This document shows, piece after piece, positions 15,043-24,344 of a stretch of 64,000 bases of DNA. A program made the position numbers and the translations under genes. How positions within the stretch are numbered: the first letter of the stretch is position 1; each line of letters opens with the position of its first letter. The DNA comes from Thiogranum sp963752745. GTDB lineage: Bacteria > Pseudomonadota > Gammaproteobacteria > DSM-19610. Under the pieces are notes generated by a model. The model searched no databases. It was given only the letters and a program-made list of their open reading frames with translations, and had not been told where the DNA came from. The stretch lies in assembly GCA_963752745.1 (NCBI GenBank), contig CAVWAK010000028.1:11683-75682 (forward strand). Direction: 5' to 3'.

Positions 15043-16314
15043 ATGAAGACTTGCGTGCGTTATCTCTACTCTTTTCTGCTCTATACGGCCTTGCCATGGG
15101 TGTTTCTGCGGCTCTGGTTAAAAGGCCGGCGATCTCCGGGGTATCGCGATCACTGGCGCGAACGGCTTGGTTACCTGGATGGCGGGTTGTGCGGTGCGAT
15201 CTGGGTGCATGCTGTATCGGTTGGTGAAATGCGTGCTGCCGCACCACTGATCCGTGCGTTGCGGAAGCGCTACCCTGATTACCCTCTTGTAGTCACCACG
15301 ACAACACCAACGGGTCGACTAACGGCTGAGAAGTTGTATGGGGAGGACATCAGCTGCTGTTATCTTCCATACGATTTGCCCGCTGCTACTCAGCGCTTCC
15401 TGGCAGCGCTCAAACCGGCGTTGTGTATCATCATGGAAGTGGAAATATGGCCGAATCTGTATGCTGCTGTGCGATCGCAGGCCGTGCCGCTCTATCTTGT
15501 CAATGCGCGCTTATCGGACAGCTCATACCGGGGTTACAAGAGACTGAAAAGCTTGATGCGCACAGCGTTAGGCAGCATCACCCATGTTGCAGCGCAGACT
15601 CAATACGACCGGGACCGTTTTCTCGACCTGGGCATGCCTGCCGATAAAGTCAGTGTCGCAGGCAATCTTAAACTGGATGCGGGGCTTCCGGTCGACTTCC
15701 ATGCTTGCACTGACAGCCTCCGCGCCAGGTTAAAATCAGGCCGGCCAATATGGGTGGCCGGTAGTACGCATGATGGCGAAGAAGTAATAGCGCTGGATGT
15801 GCATGCGCGGTTACTGAAGCACGTTTCGGATGCATTATTGATTCTGGTGCCGAGACATCCGGAGCGTAGCAGTGACGTTGCCAGCATGTGCCAGTCAAAG
15901 GGTGTTAGCTTCAAAATCTATAGTGAAGTGGACTCGTTAGAGCGCGAGGCGCAGGTATTGATTGTGGATCAGCTGGGACTGCTCGTCTATTGCTATGGCA
16001 TTGCCGAAGCGGCCTTTATCGGTGGCAGCCTGGTGGATCATGGAGGGCACAACCCGGTAGAGGCCATACTCGCTGGAGCACCATTAATCACCGGGTCAGG
16101 TATCGGTAATTGCCAGGCACTCTATGATCAACTGCTGGAAGTCGGTGCCGCGCATATCGTGGCAACAGGTGATGAGCTTTTCGCCAGTCTGCAAGGGCTG
16201 CTGAGCGAGCCTGAGAAAAACAGACAGTTCGTTGAAGCCGGTCAGGGAGTTGTTCGGGAGGGGGGCAGTGCGCTGGTGCAGCTGATGCAATTGCTCGGCG
16301 GAGTACTGGAATAG
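15043..16314 (+). CDS. waaA: 3-deoxy-D-manno-octulosonic acid transferase WaaA (KdtA)
   Basis: WaaA moves Kdo from CMP-Kdo to lipid IVA, the first core sugar step. ATG 15043 (MKTCVRYLYS) gives 423 residues, normal length. The N-terminal membrane anchor is followed by RERLGYLDGG and WVHAVSVGEMRAAAPLI, which holds the catalytic Glu. Further motifs are TTTTPTGR, MEVEIWPNLY, LKLDAGLP, WVAGSTHDGEE, LVPRHPER and AFIGGSLVDHGGHNPVEA near residue 325. The divergent neighbour is the lipid A acyltransferase, so both act on the same molecule. Confidence 0.97.
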   Translation: MKTCVRYLYSFLLYTALPWVFLRLWLKGRRSPGYRDHWRERLGYLDGGLCGAIWVHAVSVGEMRAAAPLIRALRKRYPDYPLVVTTTTPTGRLTAEKLYGEDISCCYLPYDLPAATQRFLAALKPALCIIMEVEIWPNLYAAVRSQAVPLYLVNARLSDSSYRGYKRLKSLMRTALGSITHVAAQTQYDRDRFLDLGMPADKVSVAGNLKLDAGLPVDFHACTDSLRARLKSGRPIWVAGSTHDGEEVIALDVHARLLKHVSDALLILVPRHPERSSDVASMCQSKGVSFKIYSEVDSLEREAQVLIVDQLGLLVYCYGIAEAAFIGGSLVDHGGHNPVEAILAGAPLITGSGIGNCQALYDQLLEVGAAHIVATGDELFASLQGLLSEPEKNRQFVEAGQGVVREGGSALVQLMQLLGGVLE

Positions 16315-16317
16315 AGA

Positions 16318-16842
16318 CTAGCTGCGCCGCAGTCCCCGTCGCCGTGCCATGGCATCGCCCATCTCTTCGAGTTGTCGCTGGCTGATGATGTGTTGCGCCA
16401 TGGCCAGTACATCCTCGTTTTCGAATTTGATATGGGCCCGGTAGAGGTCGCAGAACTGTTGCAATTGCGCGGGAAACCCGGGGTTCTCTGCGAGGTCACC
16501 GGGCTTCTTGAAAGCTGTGGCCAGTGATTCCCAGAGCACTGCCAACTGTTCATGTTCCTGTTTCAGGCGAAAAATCATGTCGGCGAGCTTGAGCGACTGG
16601 TGCTGGAGAAGGGGGAACAGGTCTTCTTCCTCGTCCTGGTGATGGTGGACAGCGCTCCTGGAGAAATATTTTACCGCGTTGCTGATGGCACTGCGGGCTT
16701 CAGCATCGACACCGTTTTCGGCAATGTGTGCCGGCAATTTTTCCAGCGTATCGCACTGGGCAAGCATGCGTTCATGACAGGCGCGCAATACACCGAACGG
16801 GTCGTTGAAATCGGGTATTTCCGGTATCAGTGAATCACTCAT
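16318..16842 (-). CDS. Hemerythrin (HHE) domain-containing protein
   Basis: A 174-residue all-helical protein with the HHE cation-binding arrangement: His in LRACHERML (about 23), HHHQDEEEDLFP (about 66-77), EHEQLAVLW (about 96-104) and AHIKFENEDVL (about 137-147). Such proteins bind a di-iron site and sense or store oxygen or nitric oxide; substrate is not predictable. It is a single domain. It overlaps the start side of the TolC-like gene by four bases. Confidence 0.9.
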   Translation of the reverse strand: MSDSLIPEIPDFNDPFGVLRACHERMLAQCDTLEKLPAHIAENGVDAEARSAISNAVKYFSRSAVHHHQDEEEDLFPLLQHQSLKLADMIFRLKQEHEQLAVLWESLATAFKKPGDLAENPGFPAQLQQFCDLYRAHIKFENEDVLAMAQHIISQRQLEEMGDAMARRRGLRRS

Positions 16843-18176
16843 GAATTTGGCGATGGCAGGTTTTTCGGTGTCGGCGGTACCAGTGCCTGGTTCAGTTCTT
16901 CCAGGTCATCTTCGGTAAGGATGCCGGAAGCCTTTTTCAAACGCAGCTGGTCGACTACATAGAGATAGCGTGCGCGTGCATGATTCAGGCGGGCAAGGAA
17001 ATATTCACGCTGGGCATCGAGTACATCGACAATGGTGCGGGTGCCAACCTCGAAGCCGGCTTCTTCAGCCTCAACGGCAACCGCGGTGGACTCAAGTGAG
17101 CGCCCCAGAGCTCTGACCTGGGCGATATCGGTTTTGACGCCCCGGAACGCGTTACGTGTTTCCAGCTCGACCGCGCGGACTTCCTGCTGTAGCCGGTCGG
17201 TGGATTCCTGAAAACGGCTGCGTGCCTGGCGGGTGCGCGAGTTGACGGCGCCGCCCTGGTAAAGGGGAATGTTCAGCTGTAGCCCGATTTGGCTATCCTG
17301 ACGCTTCTGCTGTACTTCTCCACCAAAATTTCTGTCGACGTAACCGGCGCTGGCGTTGAAATCCACTGTCGGCAGGTGACCGGCGCGCTGGAGCTGGATC
17401 TCCTGCTTTGCGGTTTCGGTAGTGGCCCGGGCTGCAAGGATACTCAGATTGTGTTGCTTGGCTTGTTCGATCCAGGCGTCGGGAGAATCCGGTTCGGGGT
17501 TGCTGAGCTCGAGGTCGGGCTTCAACAGGTTGACGCGATCATAGTAGGTGCCGACTACTTCGAGCAGGGAATCCTTGGCTTCTACGAGGTTGCTGATAGC
17601 CTGTATTTCCAGGCTGACTGACAGATCGTAACGTGCCTGTGCGGCTTTGACGTCGGTGATAGCAATCAGGCCTACCTCAAAACGCTGAGTGGCCTGATCC
17701 AGTTGACGGCCGATGGATTTTTTTTCGGCCTCGGCAAACTCGAGATTGTCCTGCGCGTCGAGTACCTGAAAATAACGCTCTGTGACCAGTATCATCAGTT
17801 CCTGCTGCGCAGCGACATAGTCGGCCTCTGCACGGGCAATTTCGCTATCAGATTGACCGAGTACGATCCAGCGGTCATAACGGAATACCGGCTGAGTCAG
17901 ATTGAGGCTGACGACCTTGTCGGTACTGTAATCAGCAGGTGCCGAGGGATCCGTGTCCTTACGACGATTGCGATCTATGGCGCCGCTGGCGCCGATATTG
18001 GGCAACAATTGCGCCATAGCCTGGGGGCGCTGTTCGCGTACCGCTTCCAGACTGGAGCGCGCCGCTGCCAGTTCCGGGTTGGTGCGTGCCGCCTCCCGGT
18101 AGACTTCCATAAGGTCTGCGCCATTGGCAGAACCACACAGGAGAAGGCTGATGAGGATCAAGCGTTTCAGCAACAT
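16839..18176 (-). CDS. TolC-family outer-membrane channel protein
   Basis: ATG 18176 (MLLKRLILIS) gives a signal peptide to about residue 20 (GSANGAD) and a mature protein of about 425 residues. Two OEP repeats are visible: the first about residues 22-210 (EAARTNPELAAARSSLEAVREQ start) and the second about 235-440 (GGAVNSRTRQARSRFQES, GTRTIVDVLDAQREYF). TolC family members form trimeric outer-membrane/periplasmic channels for type I secretion or efflux. No ABC transporter or efflux pump gene is adjacent, so the partner is unknown. It follows the rhodanese gene by eight bases and probably shares its transcript. Confidence 0.93.
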   Translation of the reverse strand: MLLKRLILISLLLCGSANGADLMEVYREAARTNPELAAARSSLEAVREQRPQAMAQLLPNIGASGAIDRNRRKDTDPSAPADYSTDKVVSLNLTQPVFRYDRWIVLGQSDSEIARAEADYVAAQQELMILVTERYFQVLDAQDNLEFAEAEKKSIGRQLDQATQRFEVGLIAITDVKAAQARYDLSVSLEIQAISNLVEAKDSLLEVVGTYYDRVNLLKPDLELSNPEPDSPDAWIEQAKQHNLSILAARATTETAKQEIQLQRAGHLPTVDFNASAGYVDRNFGGEVQQKRQDSQIGLQLNIPLYQGGAVNSRTRQARSRFQESTDRLQQEVRAVELETRNAFRGVKTDIAQVRALGRSLESTAVAVEAEEAGFEVGTRTIVDVLDAQREYFLARLNHARARYLYVVDQLRLKKASGILTEDDLEELNQALVPPTPKNLPSPNS

Positions 18177-18183
18177 GTAATTC

Positions 18184-18505
18184 TCAGTAGGTTGGCATTT
18201 GCCGGTCGACGTCAGCAGCCCAGGCTGCGACACCACCGCGTAAATTGACTACGTTTGAAAATCCCTGGCTTTCAAGGAACTGGCATACCATGCGGCTGCG
18301 TATACCATGGTGGCAAATAACAATGGTTTCCCTGTCCGAGTTCCAGTTCCTGCAACTGGTGAGGAACAGAACGCATCGGTATCAGTATCGATCCATCGAT
18401 ACTTGCCTTGTCGAACTCCCAGGGCTCACGTACGTCCAGTAACAGTGGCTGCTCTGCCACTGTATCCAGATAGCCGTGCAGCTCGGTCGCAGAAAACTCG
18501 CGCAT
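18184..18505 (-). CDS. Rhodanese-like domain protein, broken by one inserted base
   Basis: A single-domain sulfurtransferase, about 106 residues. The first frame reads MREFSATELHGYL and LLLDVREPWEFDKASIDGS, then fails after LEL. The next frame continues ETIVICHHGIRSRMVCQFL, where ICHHGIRSR is the active-site loop with the catalytic Cys, then SNVVNLRGGVAAWAADVDR. Removing one base at 18337 joins them. Rhodaneses move sulfane sulfur; the partner is unknown. It starts just after the pcm stop and ends just before the TolC-family start, so all three are on one transcript. Confidence 0.87.
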
Positions 18506-18509
18506 GGTT

Positions 18510-19172
18510 TCAGAATTTGAAGCTTTCGGGTTGCTGTGCATTTTCCAGTGCCGGGATAGACGTCTCGAACAGGCTTTCCTGGTTCCATTCCTGTTCGCCG
18601 ACGCGGGTAATCAGCAGGGCCTCCATTATCGGTGGTTTGCCGACTATGACAAACATGCGGCCACCGGGGTTCAGCAGGGCATGGAATTTCCGGTGCAGTA
18701 CCGGCAGGGAACCGGTAATGGCGATAACGTCGAAACGCTTTTCAGTCTGCAGGCCGGCAGCGGCATCGGCTGTTTCCAGTGTGACATTGTTGATGCCATG
18801 TTTGTCCAGTACGGTGCGCGCCTGATCGGTGAAATCGGTGTACAGGTCAACCGAGTGGACGCTGTTGCCCAGGCGTGCCAGGCAGGCTGTCAGGTAGGCG
18901 CTACCCGTGCCGATTTCCAGCACGCTGTCACCTTCTTCAATGGACAGGCTCTGCAGCAGCCTGCCTTCCAGCTTGGGTGCCATCATGAATTGCCCGTTTG
19001 CGAGCGGGATGCTGAAATCCGAGAATGCCATGGAGGCATACTGCCCGGGCACAAATTCTTCGCGGGGCATGCTGGACAGCACGTTCAGCACGCGGTCGTC
19101 GAGTACATCCCAGGGGCGGATTTGCTGTTCAATCATGTTGAAGCGGGCTTGTTCTATATTCATTGAGCTCAT
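18510..19172 (-). CDS. pcm: Protein-L-isoaspartate O-methyltransferase family protein
   Basis: ATG 19172 (MSSMNIEQARFNM) gives 220 residues; the longer frame upstream is antisense to the thiC leader and is not used. Landmarks are MIEQQIRPWDVLD, VPREEFVPGQY-like (SSMPREEFVPGQ), LEGRLLQSL and the SAM motif I VLEIGTGSAYLTACLA (about residues 82-97). The family repairs L-isoaspartate in damaged proteins; this member resembles the shorter Pcm-like group often next to tolC. It is first of the pcm-rhodanese-TolC operon and divergent from the riboswitch and thiC. Confidence 0.88.
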   Translation of the reverse strand: MSSMNIEQARFNMIEQQIRPWDVLDDRVLNVLSSMPREEFVPGQYASMAFSDFSIPLANGQFMMAPKLEGRLLQSLSIEEGDSVLEIGTGSAYLTACLARLGNSVHSVDLYTDFTDQARTVLDKHGINNVTLETADAAAGLQTEKRFDVIAITGSLPVLHRKFHALLNPGGRMFVIVGKPPIMEALLITRVGEQEWNQESLFETSIPALENAQQPESFKF

Positions 19173-19281
19173 TGTGGTTATTCCGGCGCAAATTTGTCCA
19201 AAGGGTACGGTCTTTGACCGGGGCAGGCAAGACGCATCCGCTTGCATTGGATCAATCCTTTCGATACCGTTATTGGCCGCA

Positions 19282-19362
19282 GCTAGGGGTGCTCCTTGTT
19301 TACAAGCGGGCTGAGACAAACCCTTTGAACCTGATCCGGTTAATACCAGCGCAGGGAAGCTG
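19282..19362 (+). ncRNA. TPP riboswitch (THI element)
   Basis: The leader carries the conserved thi-box core: AGGGGTGCTCC, GGGCTGAGA, ACCCTTTGAACCTGATC, CGGTTAATACCAGCGCAGGGAAG. These are the two sensor arms of the TPP aptamer. It lies 55 bases before thiC, whose product makes the thiamin pyrimidine, so TPP-bound RNA would lower thiC expression. A short inverted repeat with CCCTGCACG further downstream may form the expression platform; this was not modelled. Confidence 0.95.
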
Positions 19363-19416
19363 AAATCTGCGCCAGCCTTCCCCTGCACGTAACCTCGACT
19401 AGAGAGGGAAAGCACT

Positions 19417-21294
19417 ATGAGCGCCATCCCCGAAGAATTCGTTCGCAAGACCACAGAACTTTCTGCAGAAGTGACTCAGCCGTTTTCGGGCTCGAGAAAA
19501 ATTTATGTGGAAGGCTCGCGTCCTGATTTGCGTGTCGGCATGCGTGAAATTCAGCAGGACGAGACAGCTGCCAGTTTTGGTGCCGAAAACAATCCGCCAA
19601 TTACTGTCTATGATACCTCTGGTCCGTATACGGATCCGGAGGTAACGATCGACCTGCTCAAGGGCTTGCCGGATCTGCGTAGTGCCTGGATCGAAGAGCG
19701 CAGTGATAGCGAGTGGCTGGATGGGCCCAGCTCCGAGTTTGGCAAGGAGCGTGCTGAAAATGCCAGGCTGGCGCAACTGCGCTTCGAGCATATCCGCAGA
19801 CCGCGCCGCGCCAAAGCGGGCGCCAATGTCAGCCAGATGCACTATGCGCGCAAGGGTATTGTTACGCCGGAAATGGAGTACGTGGCGATTCGCGAGAACC
19901 TGCGCCTCGAACAGCTGAAAGGCAGTGGCTTGCTTCGTCAGCACAGAGGGCAGAGTTTCGGTGCAGCGCTGCCGGACAAGGTTACGGCGGAATTTGTACG
20001 TGACGAGATCGCCCGGGGTCGTGCCATTATTCCGGCCAATATTAACCACCCGGAACTGGAGCCGATGATTATCGGCCGCAACTTCCTGGTCAAGGTCAAT
20101 ACTAATATTGGCAACTCCGCAGTAACCTCTTCCATTGCTGAAGAAGTGGAAAAAATGGTCTGGTCAACGCGTTGGGGTGGCGACACGGTCATGGATTTGT
20201 CGACCGGCAAGAATATTCACGAAACCCGCGAATGGATTCTGCGCAACTCACCGGTGCCTGTAGGCACGGTGCCCATCTACCAGGCGCTGGAAAAAGTCGA
20301 CGGTAAGGCCGAAGACCTGACCTGGGAGTTGTTCCGCGACACGTTGATTGAGCAGGCCGAGCAGGGCGTTGATTACTTCACTATCCATGCCGGTGTACGT
20401 CTGCAGTATGTGCCGCTGACGGCAGATCGTGTCACCGGTATTGTATCGCGTGGTGGTTCCATCATGGCGAAGTGGTGTCTTGCCCATCACCAGGAGAGCT
20501 TCCTCTATACGCACTTCGAAGAGATCTGTGAAATCATGAAGGCCTACGATGTGTCGTTCTCCCTGGGTGATGGTTTGCGCCCGGGTTCGCTCGCGGATGC
20601 CAATGATGATGCCCAGTTCGGCGAGCTGGAAACCCTGGGTGAGTTGACCAGAATTGCCTGGGATCACGATGTGCAGGTAATGATCGAAGGCCCGGGTCAT
20701 GTGCCTATGCAGCTCATCAAGGAGAATATGGATAAGGAACTGCGTGATTGTTACGAAGCACCGTTCTACACGCTTGGTCCGCTGACCACCGATATTGCGC
20801 CAGGCTATGATCACATCACATCAGCCATCGGGGCGGCCCAGATTGGCTGGTACGGTACTGCCATGCTTTGTTACGTTACCCCGAAGGAGCATCTCGGTCT
20901 GCCCAACAAGGAAGACGTGCGGGTAGGCATTATCACTTACAAGATTGCTGCCCATGCTGCCGACCTCGCCAAGGGGCATCCCGGTGCGCAAGTGCGTGAC
21001 AATGCCATGTCAAAAGCGCGTTTTGAGTTTCGTTGGGAAGACCAGTTCAACCTCGGGCTGGATCCCGAGCGTGCGCGTGAGTATCACGATGAGACCTTGC
21101 CCAAGGACTCAGCCAAGGTTGCACATTTCTGTTCCATGTGTGGTCCGCATTTCTGTTCCATGAAAATTACCCAGGACGTGCGTGAGTATGCGCGGCAGAA
21201 GGGCATGTCAGAGCAGGATGCGCTTCAGCAGGGCATGACTGAAAAAGCTGTGGAGTTCGTCAAGGGTGGGAGCGAAATTTACAAGAAGGCCTGA
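19417..21294 (+). CDS. thiC: Phosphomethylpyrimidine synthase ThiC
   Basis: A radical-SAM enzyme that converts AIR into HMP-phosphate. It has 625 residues, normal for the family. Landmarks: the N-terminal ThiC-associated domain, GRNFLVKVNTNIGNSAVTSS (about 211-230), YFTIHAGV, RGGSIMAKWCL, SLGDGLRPG, IEGPGHVPM and the C-terminal [4Fe-4S] motif CSMCGPHFC. The upstream TPP riboswitch regulates it. thiD and thiE are near 44 kb; thiG/thiH/thiS are not in the window. Confidence 0.98.
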   Translation: MSAIPEEFVRKTTELSAEVTQPFSGSRKIYVEGSRPDLRVGMREIQQDETAASFGAENNPPITVYDTSGPYTDPEVTIDLLKGLPDLRSAWIEERSDSEWLDGPSSEFGKERAENARLAQLRFEHIRRPRRAKAGANVSQMHYARKGIVTPEMEYVAIRENLRLEQLKGSGLLRQHRGQSFGAALPDKVTAEFVRDEIARGRAIIPANINHPELEPMIIGRNFLVKVNTNIGNSAVTSSIAEEVEKMVWSTRWGGDTVMDLSTGKNIHETREWILRNSPVPVGTVPIYQALEKVDGKAEDLTWELFRDTLIEQAEQGVDYFTIHAGVRLQYVPLTADRVTGIVSRGGSIMAKWCLAHHQESFLYTHFEEICEIMKAYDVSFSLGDGLRPGSLADANDDAQFGELETLGELTRIAWDHDVQVMIEGPGHVPMQLIKENMDKELRDCYEAPFYTLGPLTTDIAPGYDHITSAIGAAQIGWYGTAMLCYVTPKEHLGLPNKEDVRVGIITYKIAAHAADLAKGHPGAQVRDNAMSKARFEFRWEDQFNLGLDPERAREYHDETLPKDSAKVAHFCSMCGPHFCSMKITQDVREYARQKGMSEQDALQQGMTEKAVEFVKGGSEIYKKA

Positions 21295-21307
21295 TCAGGC
21301 GCGCGGG

Positions 21308-22708
21308 CTAGCGCGGTGACAGTTTAATCAGGATCCGGTTATTTGCCAGCGCGGCATCGTTCCAGCTTTGTGCGGTGGCGCTGGCTTTTTCCGGGTACGG
21401 CATCAGGTGTTCATCTCGTGGCAAGGTTACGACTTCCAGGCTAATGGTGTCGTCAGACAGTAGCGGTGTGCTGGCCAGGAAATTTGCAAAACGCAGTGAC
21501 TGATGGGCGGCGGGTGTATCGGCAGCTTGCACCGGGTTGCCGATGAAATCACATTCTTCGGCGCTGGTGTCGGGCACTGGCAGCTGAAAGCCTTCTTCCT
21601 GGCTACCCGCCAGGCAAAATTCGCCAGCATGTGTTTGCAGCGTTACCACGCCCTTGAAGCCGGCTTCACTTAACCGGGTCAGTAACGATTCGATGGTGGT
21701 GGCACGGCTGCCATCCAGGGCGATTTCATCGTTGGGATAACCGAGTTCCTGGTTCATTGCCCAGGCAGTTGTCTCCCAGCTGGAGCGGAGTTCTGCCCGG
21801 GTTTCGTCCTGTAGCGACTGCAATTCGGTAATGGTGTTCCGGGCTGACTCGCTGCTGGCATCTTCTGAGTCCGCCGCCCCGAGCGCTTCGATCTCAGTCT
21901 GTGACTGTGTGTTATGGATCGAATAGTTCCAGCCCAGGGAAAGCAGTAGCAGCAGGGCCATTAAAATGACCGGGAGGTTTGACGGGTTGGATGTTGCCGT
22001 CTGCTCGTCGGATACCTGTGTACCGGCGAGTTTCTCATCCAGTTCCCTGTTCAGTTTGCCGGCTGTGTTACGGGCCACATTCTCCATGCTGAGCAGAACG
22101 TCCTTGCGGATCTCAACGCGTTGTTCTTCGAGTAAACTGCGAAGCTGCTGATCCAGTTCGCGGCTAGCGGTGTGAGCAGGTGAGTGCATGCCCGGCTCTA
22201 CAAACGCAGTTACCGGAGGCGGTGGGGGAGCTATGGGTTGCCGGCGGGCAATATCCTCGGCGCGCTCGGAAGCGCTTTCATCGCCGTTGCTGCGTGCCTG
22301 GTTTTTCTGGCGGCGCTCATCGTTACGGCGTTCTGCCACCAGGCCGATTTTTTTCAGCGACTCAAACAGTTCAACCGGGGCCACGGTTTTCGGCAGCACT
22401 CCGACAGCACCCAGGGCACGTGCCTGTCCGACATACAGATCGCCGCCCTTTGACGTGTACATCATTACCGGGATGGTGGCTGTATCGGGGTTGTTCTTAA
22501 TCGCCTTGATGGCTTCGAAGCCGTCCATGCCGGGCATCATGTGATCCATGAAAATGACATCTGGCCGATTGTGGATCAGGAAATCCAGTGCCGCGCTGGC
22601 GGACTCTACTGTATCCACCAGCAGCTCGTGTTTTTCAAGCATGCGCCCCAGCACCAGGCGGGCTGACTTGGAGTCGTCGACAACCAGTGCGCGTTTTTTT
22701 TTGGTCAT
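21308..22708 (-). CDS. Receiver-domain protein with a membrane span and an outer C-terminal domain
   Basis: ATG 22708 gives 466 residues. Residues 6-120 are a CheY-type receiver (VVDDSKSAR, phospho-acceptor Asp55 in FMDHMMPGMDG, VMMYTSKGG, VLPKTVAP). A charged linker and five prolines (161-165) follow, then a helical stretch. One clear transmembrane segment lies at about 245-264 (LPVILMALLLLLSL). The remaining 200 residues start coiled (EIEALGAADSED...) and end in a compact domain; SLRFANFL and the ending ALANNRILIKLSP recall the OmpA-like C-terminal pattern, but weakly. There is no helix-turn-helix, kinase or enzymatic output domain. A receiver wired through the membrane is unusual; function unknown. 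Confidence 0.75.
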   Translation of the reverse strand: MTKKKRALVVDDSKSARLVLGRMLEKHELLVDTVESASAALDFLIHNRPDVIFMDHMMPGMDGFEAIKAIKNNPDTATIPVMMYTSKGGDLYVGQARALGAVGVLPKTVAPVELFESLKKIGLVAERRNDERRQKNQARSNGDESASERAEDIARRQPIAPPPPPVTAFVEPGMHSPAHTASRELDQQLRSLLEEQRVEIRKDVLLSMENVARNTAGKLNRELDEKLAGTQVSDEQTATSNPSNLPVILMALLLLLSLGWNYSIHNTQSQTEIEALGAADSEDASSESARNTITELQSLQDETRAELRSSWETTAWAMNQELGYPNDEIALDGSRATTIESLLTRLSEAGFKGVVTLQTHAGEFCLAGSQEEGFQLPVPDTSAEECDFIGNPVQAADTPAAHQSLRFANFLASTPLLSDDTISLEVVTLPRDEHLMPYPEKASATAQSWNDAALANNRILIKLSPR

Positions 22709-22834
22709 CACTGCTCCTGTAACTACTGCTGTGGCTTGCAAGTGTACTGGTAGGAATTTACCTTAAATCTGACTGTTCGTCAGTGTGTTTCACGGGCCTC
22801 GTTATTGAGTTTACTCTTCGGGTCTGTAGAGTGC

Positions 22835-24127
22835 CTAGTTATCGTAGGCGAGGAAAGCGAGTAGTGCCCGGTGCAGATAATCGGTATCACGTGCACCTGC
22901 TGTTTCGCGAATCGAGTGCATGCCAAAGGTGGGGACACCAATATCCAGTGTGCGCACACCAATGGCGCTGGCGGTGATCGGTCCAATGGTGCTGCCGCAG
23001 GCCATATCGCTGCGCACAACAAATGATTGCACCGGTACCCCGGCTTGTTCACACAGCAGCCGGAACAACCCGGCGGTTTCGCTATTACTTGCGTAGCGCT
23101 GGTTGGCATTGATTTTGATCACCGGGCCCTGATTCAGCAGCGGCCCGTGATTGGCGTCGTGCCGGTCAGCGTAATTCGGGTGTATGCCATGTGCGTTGTC
23201 AGCGGATATCAGCCAGGAACGGTTGATGCAGCGTGCCAGTTCCTGCGGACCCGTACACAGGCGTTCCAGTACCGACTTGAGGAATGTGCCATCGGCGCCA
23301 CAGCTTGATGCGCTGCCAACCTCTTCGTGATCACTGCATATCAGCAAGCGGTTGGTATTGCCTTCACTATCGATAAGTGCACGTGCGCCAATATAGCAGC
23401 TGAGCAGGTTGTCGAGTCTGGCGCTGGTGATAAAGTCCTGCTGCAGACCGACAAGGCTGCCGGGCTGGTGGTCGTACAGCGACAGCTCAAAATCCAGGAC
23501 AGCCTCGATGTTGAGTTCCGGGTGTTGTGCCCGCGCGAGTTCCCGCAATAGTTCGCGGAAGCTGACTTCGGGCTGGTCGCCCATCTGCATAAGCAGGGGA
23601 GGCAGGTGTTTCTGGGCGTTAAACGTTGGTGTCAACGCGGAATCGCGGTCGAGGTGTATGGCAAGGCTGGGAATTACGGCAACCGGTTCGTTGAAGTCGA
23701 TTAACGTATTGCCAAGGCGTTGTTGCCGGTTGCGATAGCTTATACGCCCGGCGATCGACAAGTCACGGTCAAACCACGGGTATAACAGTACGCCACCATA
23801 GACTTCCACGCCCAGCTGGTAATAGCTCTGGTTGACCAGGTCGGGTTCCGGTTTGATATGCAGGCACGGGCTATCAGTGTGAGCACCTACCATGCGCAGA
23901 CCACTGTCGGCGATATCGTTGTCTTCCAGGCAGAAAGCAATCAGCGAGGAATCATTGCGTGTCACCAGGTAGCGTCCACCCGCTTGCAGTTGCCAGCGAT
24001 CGGCTTCGTCGAGGGCTGTGTAACCGGCTTTTTCCAGCAGCTGCCTGAGCGTGGCAGTGGCATGAAACGGGGTGGGTGATGCCTGTATAAAGTCGATCAG
24101 ATTCTGGTTCAGTGAGGTATTGGTCAT
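22835..24127 (-). CDS. apeB: M18 family aminopeptidase
   Basis: ATG 24127 (MTNTSLNQNLIDF) gives 430 residues, typical of M18 cytosolic zinc aminopeptidases. Metal-site motifs are visible: GAHTDSPCLHIKP (about 82-94), the Asp in FITSARLDNLLS, SDHEEVGSASSCGA (about 270-283), SADNAHGIHPNYADRHD and the C-terminal FGMHSIRETAG. The enzyme trims N-terminal, often acidic, residues. AGGAGT-like signals are not strong. A DUF1289 gene lies immediately upstream on the same strand. Confidence 0.95.
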   Translation of the reverse strand: MTNTSLNQNLIDFIQASPTPFHATATLRQLLEKAGYTALDEADRWQLQAGGRYLVTRNDSSLIAFCLEDNDIADSGLRMVGAHTDSPCLHIKPEPDLVNQSYYQLGVEVYGGVLLYPWFDRDLSIAGRISYRNRQQRLGNTLIDFNEPVAVIPSLAIHLDRDSALTPTFNAQKHLPPLLMQMGDQPEVSFRELLRELARAQHPELNIEAVLDFELSLYDHQPGSLVGLQQDFITSARLDNLLSCYIGARALIDSEGNTNRLLICSDHEEVGSASSCGADGTFLKSVLERLCTGPQELARCINRSWLISADNAHGIHPNYADRHDANHGPLLNQGPVIKINANQRYASNSETAGLFRLLCEQAGVPVQSFVVRSDMACGSTIGPITASAIGVRTLDIGVPTFGMHSIRETAGARDTDYLHRALLAFLAYDN

Positions 24128-24140
24128 GGTTGTCCGTTTT

Positions 24141-24344
24141 TCAGTCGTGCTGTCGCTGACGTTGCCTGGCGCGCCTGACAATGGCGTGCCGCTGTGTGTC
24201 GTCTGACTGCCCCCACGAGGTAATTTCCTCCAGGCTTCGGAAACAGCCCAGGCAAATGTCGTTATCGTCGAGGCAGCAGTTGCGCACGCAGGGGGAAGGT
24301 ACGGTAGAAACGGCTTGGAGTGGCGGCAAACGCCGGTCAGGCAT
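24141..24344 (-). CDS. DUF1289 domain-containing protein
   Basis: ATG 24344 (MPDRRLPPL) gives 67 residues, with the frame running further upstream in a different gene. The DUF1289 pattern is present: SPCVRNCCLDDNDICLGCFRSLEEITSW, with Cys residues in CxxxC-x6-CxxC spacing that likely bind iron or zinc. Function is unknown. Its ATG overlaps the stop of the upstream Arg-rich gene by eight bases, and it precedes the M18 aminopeptidase by 13 bases. Confidence 0.85.
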   Translation of the reverse strand: MPDRRLPPLQAVSTVPSPCVRNCCLDDNDICLGCFRSLEEITSWGQSDDTQRHAIVRRARQRQRQHD

